Below, one piece after another: positions 34,801-46,217 of a stretch of 64,000 nucleotides of DNA (position 1 is the stretch's first letter; each line of letters opens with the position of its first letter). Origin of the DNA: Vesta saturnalis (taxonomy: Eukaryota > Arthropoda > Insecta > Coleoptera > Lampyridae); the NCBI GenBank assembly GCA_036346205.1, contig JARFJB010001970.1, forward strand, positions 1,392,001-1,456,000, written 5' to 3'. Below the pieces are notes generated by a model that worked only from the letters and a program-made list of their open reading frames with translations, was not told the origin of the DNA and made no database searches. The translations under genes and the position numbers were made by a program.

Positions 34801-35298
34801 TGGGAGATGTAAATGTAAACCAAGCGCTGATGATAGAGACATGTGAAGATGTCAAGGGATCCGGGGGAATCCAGACCATCGAGCGAGCCTGGAGGAGAGG
34901 AATTAAGTACACATTACGAAAATTACGTGCAGTGTATTACAAACTCGTATTACATGTATTTGTCTTAAAGACCGTATGTGGAATATAACATACCAACATG
35001 TGTTAACTTTAAATAATAGTAATATTTATTTACGGAAAACCCCTTTTATAACTAGAAACTATAGCTGATTTCGTACATATGAATTAAAGGAAAGTGATAC
35101 AGGTTAATAAAGTGATCTTATTGTAATAAAAGGTATAAAACAGAAGAAAATTCAATTTCACTCAAAATTTACCTTGGAATGCCAAAAAAAAAACAATTAT
35201 AAAAGTTAACCATAGGAGATATTTACTTGTATCAATTATTCTTATGTATCTACCTAATTATAATCGGAAGTTATAACATTGATAAATTAATTACTCTT
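34801..35298. other. Possible 3' UTR of the R2/R4-type element, then AT-rich spacer
   Basis: The first 120 bases are less AT-rich than the surroundings (GGGATCCGGGGGAATCC). They may be the untranslated end of the preceding retroelement. No target site or tail was identified. The rest is AT-rich. Confidence 0.3.
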
Positions 35299-35813
35299 CT
35301 ATGTAAACCTAGTAATATAATTACAAAACAAATCGAACATGTCACAATGATTAGCTACGTTAATCGACCCAGAAATTCGCCCAATATTAGTATGTTTACC
35401 ATAATTAGTTAAATGGTGTGCTAATCTGAACAAATTTTTACTTTGTCTCGAACTCCAGCTTGGGTTCACAATAACATTAAAGGTCTGAAGCAAATTAGCA
35501 TTATCGATAAACCCAGAAAATAATGTATGAGCAAAGCATAGCAGCGCTTTAGTTCTTCTATCTTCTAAGCTTTGTAGGTTGCATCTATCTAACAAATTAT
35601 AATATTCAGAACTCGCAACTAAACTGTGATTTTTGCGAGCTGAACATTCTCAATTTTGTTAACAGAGGGAGTATAGTAAGGAGACCAAGCAACACTGCAG
35701 TATTCTAGATGAGACCTTACAATAGAACAATATATTATTATTGAAAGTAAAATATTTACTAGATCTAAACAGTAACACAAGTAGTCGTAGGGCTTAACAA
35801 GTAACACCGTCAA
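35299..35813 (-). pseudogene. Non-LTR reverse transcriptase C-terminal fragment (CR1/Jockey-like)
   Basis: The minus-strand reading 35813-35619 has IIIYCSIVRSHLEYCSVAWSP followed by VNKIENVQ, a hallmark just downstream of the RT catalytic core in APE-type elements. The next frame, 35595-35299, continues with MLDRCNLQSLEDRRTKALLC and FRLAHHLTNYGKHTNIGRI, the typical C-terminal end. One frameshift lies between them. The catalytic palm and the endonuclease are absent. This is an ordinary fragment of a retroelement tail. Confidence 0.72.
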
Positions 35814-35825
35814 TATGATTATTAC

Positions 35826-36090
35826 AATTGTGTTTACAACCTACCATGCGAATGCAACAGAACATATATAGGAGAGAGCAATAGACCACTCAAAGTGAGA
35901 AGACAGGGACATAGGGACAACGTCCGCAAGGGCAAAACAGAATGATCAGGAATCGCCGAACATGTCTGGAACGAAGACCACGGCATCCAAGGAGATAACA
36001 TACAGAGAGTGGCAAAGGACAAGAATACAAGTCGCCGGAAACTCAAAGAAGCCCATATGGATTCCAATAATGCGCGAAGAGCTTTTTTTA
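35826..36090 (+). pseudogene. Penelope-like element GIY-YIG endonuclease fragment
   Basis: The plus-strand reading gives VYNLPCECNRTYIGESNRPL followed by KVRRQGHRDNVRKGK, then SGIAEHVWNEDHGIQ and RRKLKEAHM. These are the GIY-YIG nuclease blocks (Tyr-Ile-Gly, the downstream Arg, and His-Val-Trp) that close Penelope-type polyproteins. One stop lies after KGKTE. The preceding RT is not here. It is clearly related to the Penelope relic at 56080-57620, which has VYNLPCECGKAYIGD. Confidence 0.72.
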
Positions 36091-36335
36091 AAATATACTC
36101 GAGATTATACGATTATGCGGTTTTGAAAAATGTGCTGTTATTGAATAAGGATGGCTAATCACTACCGTTTTTAATCTACGAGAGGCGGCACTATGTGCTA
36201 TAGCGCGTGAATGAAAAATTTGTACACATATTTGCACCTTCCATTTAAGTCAATATATAACTTGTTAGTGAGCCAAAATACTATATTAAGTAAGGACATA
36301 TAAACGTTCAAACCCAGAGCGGTATTACCGTAATA

Positions 36336-39233
36336 TATACAGGATTTTCTGCGGTAGGCGTTTAGTAGAAGTTTATGTGGTTAGAAACAATTAAGAAATC
36401 TGAATTTTTGGACTTAAGGGTTATTTAAGATTCTCTTTCATTCTAAAATATTTTCAAGGTCATGTTACTTGCGGTTATACCGGAAGTCGCCACTAACTTC
36501 CTTATTTTAAAGGGAACACCCTGTATATTATTTTATTTTTGGATTCTTGACAAAATTTTAAGATAAGTCTTATAAGGGTTTCCTATACCTTTTTCAACTG
36601 TTTCTTAGATATCTTGATTTTTTCAAAAATTTTAAAAGATGTAACCCTATTTTCAACACTGCTTGTCTTACTTATTTTTGACTGATGGAAAGTGCTTCTG
36701 GAGTAGACAGAAGCATAAGAACTATACTTTTGAAATACTCATTGACAATTGATTTATTGCATACATGGTGTTCAAAATTTGATGAACTATTAAACAATTT
36801 TCATAGTTGAAAAACTTTGTTAATTCAAATGTGACACCCTGTATATTATTGGATGAATAGATGCAGCATTTAGTTATGCATCGTTTGGCTATAACATTAC
36901 CTATACCTATTATCGACAATTTTCTTGTTAATTAATATTTCCTACTTTAATGTGATTTTTGACAGAAACTGAAATGTTTTTCAAAAATAAAATGGACTTA
37001 ATTCAAACTACACAAATTCTATTTTATTAAAACAATGAAATAAAACAAGAAGATAACAAAATTGAGAGCATAATAACAAATGAAAAACATAAAACAATTA
37101 TTTGAACATAACTAGAAGAAAAGTGGTAAAAAAGATAAAATGAATCATTACAAATGTTCCACATGACCGCCAATTTGATTTAAGCATTTTATAACTCTAT
37201 CATATACTCCTTGCGAAATAGATCGCCGAATTTCGTGTGGACACATACTATTGAATGCATTGTGAACACGATTTAGCAATTCCTCTCTAGTTTGACTTGG
37301 CCTAGAGTACACTAACTCTTTTATACGACCCCAGAGGTAAAAGTCCAGGGGCGTCAAATCGGTTGATCTCGGTGGCCAGTTCCAAGGTCCTTGTGGGCCA
37401 ATCCACCGATCTTCAAACATCAATGTCAACTGTTGGTGTACAGCTATAGTGGAATGTGCGGGAACACCATCCAGCTGATACCAACTGTTTGCCCTGTCAC
37501 ATGGAGGTAGAGTATTTAGAAAATCCATAACAAATCCACGGAGAATTTCAAGATATCTCGCCCCATTCAAATTTTCATCGTACACTTAATATGCCACTCT
37601 ATTATCCATAACTAAACAAAAAACGTTAAAACTAAATTGGAACTGGTGATTACGTTCTCTTGTTACATGAGGATTATCTTGTGCCCAGTAGTGATTATTT
37701 CGGAGATTAAAAATTTCTTCTCTACTGAATTTTGATTCATCGGTCCAAATAATGTTGTGAAGAAATCTCGGATATTCGGTCATTTGTAGAAGAATAAATT
37801 CACAAAAGTTAACTCGTCGTGCCTGATCACCAAGATGTAATCCTTGCACAGTTATTACCTAAAAAGGATGCATTTTATACTTCTTTAATATTCCGTGGAT
37901 TGATGTTTGTGAAATATCCAAATCCAGTGCAGCTGCTGTAATTGAAGTTCGTGGATAAGCGTGAAAATAAGCTAACACGTTCACCTCGTTAACTTCATTA
38001 TCTATTACTGGCTTTAAATGCGTTCGAGTTGCCATTATACTTCCAGTTGCAATAAATCGAGCTTCAATTCTTGCAAATTTTCCAGGTGTCATTAACGGTA
38101 GGTGTGGATACCGTTCCTTAAACAACCTGCATGTTCGGCTAACAATTCGTCCACATTCACCATGCGTGTAAAACAAATTTAATAAATCATTGTTAGAATA
38201 TTCTTGAATACATTCCATTATAAACAGTACTTAAAAAAATACTTAAAAAATTACAAAATCACTTAAATTGTACTGATTTGACATTAAATCAACAACATTG
38301 TTTTAATGCGTGTCAAAATCAAGGCTCACTAGATTGCAGTTTTGTAATTTTATCGGCTTTTATAAAAAATACGAAGTTATACGAGTTATAAAATGCTTAA
38401 ATCAAATTGGCGGTCATGTGGAACATTTGTAATGATTCATTTTATCGTTTTTATCACTTTTCTTCTAGTTATGTTCAAATAATTGTTTTATGTTTTTCAT
38501 TTGTTATTATGCTCTCAATTTTGTTATCTTCTTGTTTTATTTCATTGTTTTAATAAAATAGAATTTGTGTAGTTTGAATTAAGTTCATTTTATTTTTGAA
38601 AAACATTTCAGTTTCTGTCAAAAATCACATTAAAATAGAAAATATTAATTAACAAGAAAATTGTCGATAATAGGTGTAGGTAATGTTATAGCCAAACGAT
38701 GCATAACTAAATGCTGCATCTATTCATCCAATAATATACAGGGTGTCACATTTGAATTAACAAGGTTTTTCAACTTTGAAAATTGTTTAATAGTTCATCA
38801 AATTTTGAACACCATGTATGCAATAAATCAATTGTCAATGAGTATTTCAAAAGTATAGTTCTTAGGCTTCTGTCTACTCCAGAAGCACTTTCCATCAGTC
38901 AAAAATAAGTAAGACAAGCAGTGTTATAAATAGGGTTACATCTTTCAAAATTTTTGAAAAAATCAAGATATCTAAGAAACAGTTGAAAAAGGTATAGGAA
39001 ACCCTTATAAGACTTATCTTAAAATTTTGTCAAGAATCCAAAAATAAAATAATATACAGGGTGTTCCATTTAAAATAAGGAAGTTAGTGGCGACTTCCGG
39101 TATAACCGGAAGTAACATGACCTTGAAAATATTTTAGAATGAAAAAGAATCTTAATAACCCTTAAGTTCAAAAATTCAGATTTCTAAATTGTTTGTAACC
39201 ACATAAACTTCTAACGAACGCCTACCGTGGAAA

Positions 39234-39243
<10 letters not shown>
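36336..39243 (-). mobile_element. Element D: palindromic Tc1/mariner transposon with about 860-bp arms
   Basis: The left arm 36336-37197 and right arm 38383-39243 are near-identical reverse complements. The outer tips are TATACAGGATTTTCTGCGG and CCGTGGAAAACCCTATA. Within each arm two further CACCCTGTATA motifs occur, at 36518-36528 and 36835-36845 on the left, mirrored at 39053 and 38735 on the right. The arm therefore looks layered from smaller ends. The unique centre of about 1.19 kb holds most of the transposase gene. The last 16 codons of that gene lie inside the left arm and so have an inverted duplicate in the right arm. Confidence 0.85.
37148..38218 (-). pseudogene. Element D transposase, lightly damaged
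   Basis: The reading starts at 38218 (MECIQEYSNNDLLNLFYTHG) with FKERYPHLPLMTPGKFARIE forming the helix-turn-helix, then ITAAALDLDISQTSIHGILK. A stop lies near 37859. The next frame has RRVNFCEFILLQMTEYP and the first catalytic block IIWTDESKFSREE. After another stop at 37586 come YDENLNGARYLEILRGF, the second block WYQLDGVPAHSTIAV and the third WPPRSTDLTPLDFYLWGR. All three Asp are kept, and the C-terminus is NQIGGHVEHL. Only about two lesions interrupt some 355 codons, so inactivation looks recent compared with A and B. Confidence 0.82.

Positions 39244-39300
<57 letters not shown>
39238..39300. repeat. (TA)n tract between element D and the next transposon end
   Basis: About 30 TA units, with the right tip of element D on one side and ACAGGGTGGCC on the other. 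Confidence 0.95.
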
Positions 39301-39304
<4 letters not shown>

Positions 39305-40200
39305 GGTGGCCAAACGAGGAGGGGGTGAAAGATTATATAAGGCCGAAATAAGTTATAAGAATGATTTTTGGACCAGGGGTAGATCAATAGGCACTACATT
39401 TTATTGGAGCGAACTAAACTTATACTTTTCTAAATAGAACACCCTATATATTATTACATTTTTGGAGAGCTCAAAAATACGCTTTCATTCGATACCAAGT
39501 TGTGTTGGGTCTATTTCCTTTGTTATAGAGGTATTCAATTGTTTTTCGACAAAAATTATCTCACTGGCGGTCGCCGCCACTGATTTGTAAGGCGACTTTT
39601 GTTTATTTTAAAATGACAAAAAAATTTTGGTGGTCCTATAGTATTTTGAAGTATCTTAATTTCCAGATTTTTTTAATAACGTACAGGGTATGTCACTGTT
39701 TGTAAAAACAACTTCTTTTTAATTTTTTTAAATGGCACCCCCCATGATGTTCATGCCATTCGATGCTTTGTTTGAAATTCTTTCTTTTTCATCAAGAATG
39801 TCTTATACCTAAAATTAATGGTTTTCAAAACATTTTCAGTTGATTTGTGAAATTGCGATCGTAATAGAAAAAGACTGATAATAGAGGTATAAGTTGGCCA
39901 CGGGATTGTAGTTTCTTATTAAAACAAATTTTCAAGTAAAAACAAGAGTTAATATAACAATTACAAATTGATTTAATCAATTATGTTAAATCTAGCAGAC
40001 TTTTTTTAACCAAATTAATGCATAAAACAATCTTGGTTCTAGACAAATTTAAATCAGCCCTTAATAAAATTTCTGAAGCACTTATTTGATTATGTTTAGA
40101 TGAACGATTTAATTTTTTACGTCTTTTTGTAAATGTAAACGTATAAACATGGTCATGGAATTGTAGTTTCATGCTAAAGAATTTTTTCAAGTTGTATTAA
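39298..40200. mobile_element. Patchwork of Tc1-like terminal fragments
   Basis: The tip TATACAGGGTGGCCAAACGA begins at 39298. A reversed end (AACACCCTATATATTA) is near 39440, and a further tip-like sequence (ACGTACAGGGTATG) near 39690. No transposase frame is present. Two related sequences near 39898 and 40150 (ATTGTAGTTTC context) form a weak direct repeat. It is best read as remnants of non-autonomous elements; boundaries are uncertain. Confidence 0.45.
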
Positions 40201-40389
40201 TTTATAAAAGAATCTTTGACGTTAGGGCTTGTGGCGCTCAACATCACTTCTTTTTCTTCTTCCTACTCCTTTTCTTTCCCTTTTTTCTACTGTATTCTGT
40301 CTCCACCCGCACATCTAATGCCCTGCCCTCACGAGTAGCCGGCACACTACTATCGGGCACTGTGCAGCAAATTCTGCTGTCACAAGCTT

Positions 40390-40406
40390 TGGCGCCCAAC
40401 GTGGGA
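40390..40406 (+). other. Primer-binding site of a Ty3/gypsy-type element
   Basis: TGGCGCCCAACGTGGGA closely resembles tRNA-Lys-type primer sites and follows TCACA, a plausible long terminal repeat end. It lies about 340 bases before the gag reading frame. The limits of the upstream repeat could not be fixed. Confidence 0.6.
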
Positions 40407-43400
40407 TTGCTTGACTTGGCTTACGGATTTACAGTTTTAACTAATTCCCTTGATTTATTTTGGTCTCTTGTTTCTCTATAATCGTTGTCCCCTAGATATT
40501 TGTTTTAATTTCGTCGGGTACTCTAGTTGGAATTTAGTAATACGAATTGAAAAATCACTATGCTTCGGTTTGGAAGCTCCATGTCGACAGACTCTCCCAA
40601 GACGAACTAACGTGTAGAGGATTTCCTTGGGTGTAAATGCGGCGCAACTTCGTAAATCATTTCGAAACTTAAAGCTAGAGGCTGACAAGTCGCTGTCTCC
40701 AATCATTCATACCATAGAATTTATAGAAGATGAAGGCACTATTGAAAAGTGGGTTACCGAATTGCGTGCGGGAAGACTCTGATGGTGATTTTTCGTCAAA
40801 ACCTTTTAAGCGAATTAGTTCGTTATGGCTTCACGCTAATCAACGGTGCGACAGAATGAATCCGACTACGGAAGAACAAAATGCGAGACGAGGTGTTTTG
40901 TTAGAGTTAGATAACTTACGGCCTGATTTTCATGCCGCTGCTAAGCAGTTCCGTCGGGTATCAGTCGTGGCGACCTTACCTACTTCTTCGGTTAACCCTA
41001 TTACACAGTCTACGGCAGTAACTTCTGCTCCGGAGCCTGGTTACGGGTCTTGTGCCTCTGATAGCACTATCGAACACCAAGTCCCGACTACGGTGGCTTA
41101 TGGTCTATCCTCGTGTTATAGGACAAATTTAGGGGTAGTTGCGAAATGGAACTTGAAATTTAACGGAGAGGATCTCTAAATGCGTTTTTGGTTCGTATTG
41201 AAGAGCTCGCAATGGCTAGAGTTATGAACGATGTTACATTATTTACTTCTGTGTCTTATCTTCTAGAGGGCAAAGCTCTGTTACATTATCGGGCTAGGAA
41301 AATTTCTCTACCTCGTGGAAGGATGTCGTGCAACTGCTTAATCAATAAGAGCTCCAACCTATTGATTATGATGATCTACTCTACGACGAGTTCAACCATC
41401 GAACTATGAGCCCATCTGAATCAATAGGTCTATATTTGCTGCAATGGAGGGTTCGTTTAGTCGTCTTTCAGAGCCTTTGTCAGAGGTCAAGAAACTGAAG
41501 ATAATGTTGAAAAACTTAACTCCTTTCCATCAAACGCATCTGGCTTTAGCTAAAATTACTTCGCTAAAACAATTACTTACCATTGGTCGTTAATTAGATT
41601 ACCCTAAATAAATAAATAAACTATAAGCCCTCAGCCAGCATGAAATCTCAATTGCTAGAACCGGATCTTGCGTATATTCATCCTGACACACCAGTTTGGC
41701 TAGTCTCACTGAATTGTCTACTGCTAGGAGTAACGTAGTGGATCCTATCTCGTCTAGTTCGGCGTTACCTACCAAGAATACCACAACAGTCGTGTGCTGG
41801 AATTGCGGTCGTAACGGTCGCTTATCACCCCGGTACCCTCAACCCCAAAATCGTCATTGATAAGGTTGTGGTAAACCAGGAGTTACGCGCTATAGTTGTT
41901 CTAAGTGCTCGGGAAATGGTCGGCGGAGTTGGTAAGCCGATTACTGGCCACTACGTTCATTCTGAATTCGGAAATTAAATTTGAGAGTCTAGACGATCGT
42001 TACCGATACGGCTTGGATTTTATTTTGTCTAGTGTGGGGAGGGGATGAAGACCCTATTTGAACGTTATATTGGATAAAGCTTTTACAGGACTTTTGGTTT
42101 CGGGTGCGTCTCGTACTATTGTGAGAGGTCCTGGTTGAGAGATATTAAAGCGTTATGGTTTTAGTGTTTCTAATTCTTCTACATCTGATTGTGCCTTGGC
42201 CGATGGGAAAAGATGTCGCGTTCTGGGAACTGTCCTGTTGCCAATTACTGTGGAAAAACGTTCGAAACTGGTTGAAGCGCTGGTAGTTCCCGACGTATCT
42301 CAATCTATTATCTTAGGCATCGATTTTTGGAAGGTTATGGGCGTGGTACCCGACTTTCGCACGGGTCAATGGTCTTTTCTTCCTACAGAAATATACTCCA
42401 TGATTAGTCCAGACTCGGAACACATACGGTCATTGAATGATTTGTCTCAGAGTGAACAGCTCTCTTTGTATATTGTATTAGACGTGTGTTTTGAAAAACA
42501 ACCAGAGGGATTGGGGTGTACGAATATTATCCAGTACGAAATCCGCACTACTGCGGATCTTATAAAACAACTCAATTATCCGTTGTCCCCAGCGTTACAG
42601 AAAATTGCTGACACGGAGCTGGATGAAATGCTTAGATTGGGAGTCTAGTCCGATTGTTCTAGTGCGGAAAATAGGACCAGTCGTACAGATGTTACATGGA
42701 CTTTCGTAAGGTCCACCAAGGACGCAAAAAGATGCATGTTTACGAGACGCTCGCTATTTATCCAGCTTAGATATACGGTCAATGTATTGGCACGACTCTT
42801 CTAAACCGATTACTACGTTTACAGTTCCAGGACGTGGTACTTTAATTGTATGCCCTTCGCACTTCATAATTCGCCAGCAACCTTTCAACGCTTAATTGAC
42901 CGGATTATTGGTCCTGACATCGAGCCATTCTGTTTCGCTTATTTGAACGATATCGTTATCTGCACTTCCGACTTTGATAAACATCTGGAGGTACTAGAAC
43001 AGGTTTTACTTAGGTTGTTTGATACCGGTCTCTCACTGCGTAAGGAGAAGTGTCACTTTTGAAGACACGAACTTAGATATCTAGGTTAGGTTGTTAATCG
43101 CGACGGTTTAAACGTAGATCCTGATAAAATCTCAGCTATCCTGTTCCCACCTTGATCAGCGAAGTTCGGCGACTGGTGGGGATGGCCAGCTAGTATCGCT
43201 GGTTCATTGTTAATTTCTCCTCGGTCACTGCTACTTTAAACGCACTGACTAAAAAGAATGCAGTTTTTGTTTGGTCTCCGACATGCCAACAGGCGTTCAC
43301 CACCTTAAGGGAAAACCTAATTACTGCACCGGTACTCACGTGCCCTGACTTTATACTTTCCTTTACAATTCAGACCGATGCTTCGGACTTTGGCTTAGAT

Positions 43401-43598
43401 GCCGTTCTTGCTCAAGAATTCCCGGAGGGGTAAACAGTAATAGTTTTATTAGCTGCTCGTTAAAAAAGGCAGAAAGCAACTATTCCATAACGAAAATAAG
43501 AGTGTCTGGCCGTGCTTTAGGCCATCGAAAGGTTGCGGCCTTATGTGGAAGGGTCGAAGTTTACCGTCATTACGGACCATTATTCCTTAATTTGGCAT
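40390..43598 (+). mobile_element. Degenerate Ty3/gypsy retrotransposon (gag, protease, RT, RNase H)
   Basis: Gag: 40730-41179 ends at WNLKFNGEDL, and 41188-41409 continues with RIEELAMARV and LLEGKALLHYRA. Zinc-knuckle readings follow near 41795-41920 (CWNCGRNGR, CGKPGVTRYSC). Protease: LLVSGASRTI near 42095 has Val for the catalytic Asp, then 42196-42648 with VLGTVLLPITVEKRS and SQSIILGIDFW. RT: FALHNSPATFQRLIDRI and FCFAYLNDIVICTSDFDKH near 42850-42970, the second Asp position of the box changed from Asp to Asn. RNase H: IQTDASDFGLDAVLAQE near 43375. Integrase and the 3' repeat are missing; the element stops at an (ATT)n run at 43598. It is not functional. Confidence 0.8.
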
Positions 43599-43837
43599 AA
43601 TTATTATTATTATTATACGATGTAATGTGCGAGTGCGAGTAAGCTCGAATTGATAGCTCCGCAAATAATTTTTAATAGTGCCTGTTTATTAATAATAAAA
43701 TCATAACAAGACATAATAACATATAATAATCAACCTTAAGTAGATCCAATTATTAATAAGTTAAACGCTAAAATTATAAAAATTTACTAACAAAATTGTC
43801 GTACTCAACATAGAAAGTTATCATATTGGAATTTCTA
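43599..43837. other. AT-rich junction
   Basis: It begins with (ATT)n at 43599-43616 and separates the gypsy relic from the L1-like ORF1. No coding content was seen. Confidence 0.5.
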
Positions 43838-44546
43838 ATGGATAAATACAAGGGCATATCGGAAATGGCTAAATATTTTTCAAATATGATGTCACAATTT
43901 GAAAAAACTCAATGGTGCTACCGCTAATTTGTCTTCCCAACAGCAAAATATAACTTTATAAGAAATTAGTAAAGAATTTTCTACTTTCACGTCGGACATG
44001 ATAACGCAAATTCAAAAGCTAATTGAACATGTCGCCTATCTTCATAAAAAAGTTGACGATTTAGGAACATATTCACGGCGTAATTGTGTGTTAATACACG
44101 AAATAGTGGAACAACCTGACGAAGATATAGCGGAAATCACAAAGGTTATCAATAATTTAAAGGTAGGGGGTTGGAATTTCGATCCCGCAATAATAGATAG
44201 ATGGCATTGAATTGGACAGAGTGTAGAAGGTAGTAATAAGCGCCCCATTATAGTGAAGCTTATGTCATATAACGATCGCAATTTGATCAGGGGTCATTAG
44301 AAAAATTGAAAGGGCACCAAAATCATTATCACGGAATTCTTGACCCAACGAAGGTACCAACTATATCAGAAGGCTAGCAATATCTTTTCTAGTACTCAAG
44401 TATGGACAATGGACGGACGAATTTTTGTTAAATGTGGTAATAAGATAAATACAATCACGTCATTAGAAGAATTAACACAATTGTATAGTAACATTAAAGA
44501 ACCGAAAGAAACAGAACCTGTCGAAAAAAACACAAACCCGTACTAG
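43838..44546 (+). pseudogene. Non-LTR ORF1 of L1-like RNA-binding type
   Basis: It starts at ATG 43838 (MDKYKGISEMAKYF). A coiled-coil-like section with MITQIQKLIEHVAYLHKK leads to LGTYSRRNCVLIHEIVEQ, the start of an RRM-like domain. RPIIVKLMSYNDR then leads into the C-terminal domain TQRRYQLYQKASNIF and VWTMDGRIFVKCGNK. This order (coiled coil, RRM, C-terminal domain) characterises ORF1 proteins that bind element RNA. Frameshifts occur near 43930 and 44280. No ORF2 follows; instead a repeat tail of another element begins at 44568. Confidence 0.7.
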
Positions 44547-44567
44547 TAGTAGACAGAAGCATGCACT

Positions 44568-46217
44568 TCAATTCAATTCAACAAAGTTTATTAAAAATTT
44601 TAGATATTAACAATTCATTTGTATATACATATCACACTTAAAACTAATATAATAATAAATGTGTATATTGTTGTGTTGGTGGTGCGCTGCTCAGGAATCT
44701 TCTTCCTCTTCAGCGCGTGGATTGTAGAGTTGTTGGGTTGTGAGTCTTGTGGATTGCCTGTTGACAGTGTTGTGCTTAGCATTGTTGGTCGTTCGTAAAA
44801 AAAAAGATGTGTTGTGGAGATGTGGTGTTGTTGGATGTTGGAGATATGGACTGTCCTGATGTCGCTCGGTTGTGGCTAGTTGCTGATGCCCTGCGTGTCT
44901 GAAATCTATAGAAACATGTGTTAGTTGTGCGAAACATTGTCGGTTTTAACAGAACAGAATAAATTAAATTGTCGATACTATATACTTATCTGGGGCACCA
45001 GACTTCGCTCCGGACCTTTGTGTGATTACCCGAAAAGGGCAACCACCTCTGAACCGTGCGTGAGGATCACTCCCCACAGGTCCATCGCAGTTTGCACCTG
45101 AACGAGCGCCGCTGCCACCTTACGGATGACAGGTAGGGCCTTCTCCATATCGAGACCTCCGAGAAGGCCCAATATGGCGTCGAACCCTAAGGCGGGTTGG
45201 GCAGACGGGGTAACGACAGCGGCGGGAGCTGTTAACGGTACTTCCGCCTTCTCAACCTTGCCTGCTGTCGCTCGGGCGTAACTGACGCCGGTCCGGGTTG
45301 AAGAAGGCGCCGCCGTCGGCGGTGTCCTCTTCGGTCTCTGCTGTACTTCCGTCTTCTTCCGTTGCGGAGGTCGAGGGAACTTCGGGCATCCCCTGTAGCT
45401 GGCGGGGTGGTCCCCACCGCAGTTCACACACTTTGCCCGGTCTGTACGGGGATTAGTGCATTCACTGCTGTGGTGATCGACGGCGCACTTGACACAGCGT
45501 GCTGCCGCCCTGCAGCAACGCTGTGCGTGACGGAAACCTTGACACCGGTGACACTGCCCGATGCCGGATTTCCGCCGCAAATCCTCGACGGTGACTCGGA
45601 GGCGGGCGACATGCTGCACCTCCCGGATCTTCTTCCTGTTGTCCTCGGACGGTAACTCCGCCATCATGAGGAAGGATCGGGCGTCCTCGCTGCTTCATCC
45701 TGAAAACAGAGAGAGTATTAACACCTTGCGCTTTCAGCTCTGAGCTAACGTCGGCCTCGGAGAGCTCTACGAGCACGCCGCGTATCACCACCTTGGCAAA
45801 TCGCTCGCTCTTTGCCTGGTAGGTGTGATACGGAGTACCACACCTATCCATATACCTGATCATCCCGTCTCGGTCCTGAAGTGAGGCAGGCTGAATCCGG
45901 ATTCCCTCGCTGAAGGCTTTGGCCCTCGTGAAGGCGGTTCGCTGTTGGTCCATTTCTCGGGGGAACGCTATCCAGTTCTCCTTCTGACGAAGGATTACCG
46001 GAGGCAGTTACGGTTCGCTGGCGGTATCTGGAACTCCCGTGGCTCCTGGGCAGCCGACGGTGACAGCGGCTCTCCCCGAGCTACCTGCTCCTCCAGGAAC
46101 TGCCGGTAGAGGCGCCTGTTGATGTTCGGCTCCATCGTCGTAAAAACGACGGTTTGTTTTTTTCCAAATAGACTGGCTAGTTGATCTAAAGTTGACCTTT
46201 TCGAATCGAGCTCTCAA
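44568..46217 (-). mobile_element. GC-rich Jockey-like ORF1 unit without ORF2
   Basis: Minus-strand ORF1 frames end at 45026, and about 460 bases of non-coding sequence follow. This ends with AATAAA and three TTGAA-type repeats at 44568-44595, the look of a non-LTR 3' end. No endonuclease or RT sequence lies between. The coding part is conspicuously GC-rich in an AT-rich window. Either ORF2 was deleted internally or the copy is a gag-only, non-autonomous unit. Confidence 0.6.
45026..46217 (-). pseudogene. Jockey-like ORF1 (gag-like nucleic-acid-binding protein)
   Basis: Three overlapping frames, 46217-46008, 45953-45462 and 45667-45026, make up one ORF1. The middle part has IRYMDRCGTPYHTYQ and KVVIRGVLVELSEADV, the RRM-like region that precedes the knuckles in Jockey proteins. 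The last part has CHRCQGFRHAQRCC, CVKCAVDHHSSEC and CVNCGGDHPASYRGC, three zinc knuckles. A Lys/Pro/Thr/Ala-rich tail and a helical end with LGFDAILGLLGGLDMEKAL follow. The fragment is related to those at 162-563 and 8622-9610. Two frameshifts prevent a single product. Confidence 0.78.

Noticed and set aside
40390..43598. Intact endogenous retrovirus with envelope
   Set aside because: No integrase or envelope sequence follows RNase H, and every domain is damaged.
45362..45655. Plus-strand frame of 97 codons within the GC-rich region
   Set aside because: It lies antisense to the ORF1 knuckle region and is a shadow of it.
45026..46217. Bacterial contamination suggested by high GC content
   Set aside because: The encoded protein is a Jockey-type ORF1 with three zinc knuckles, an animal retroelement protein.
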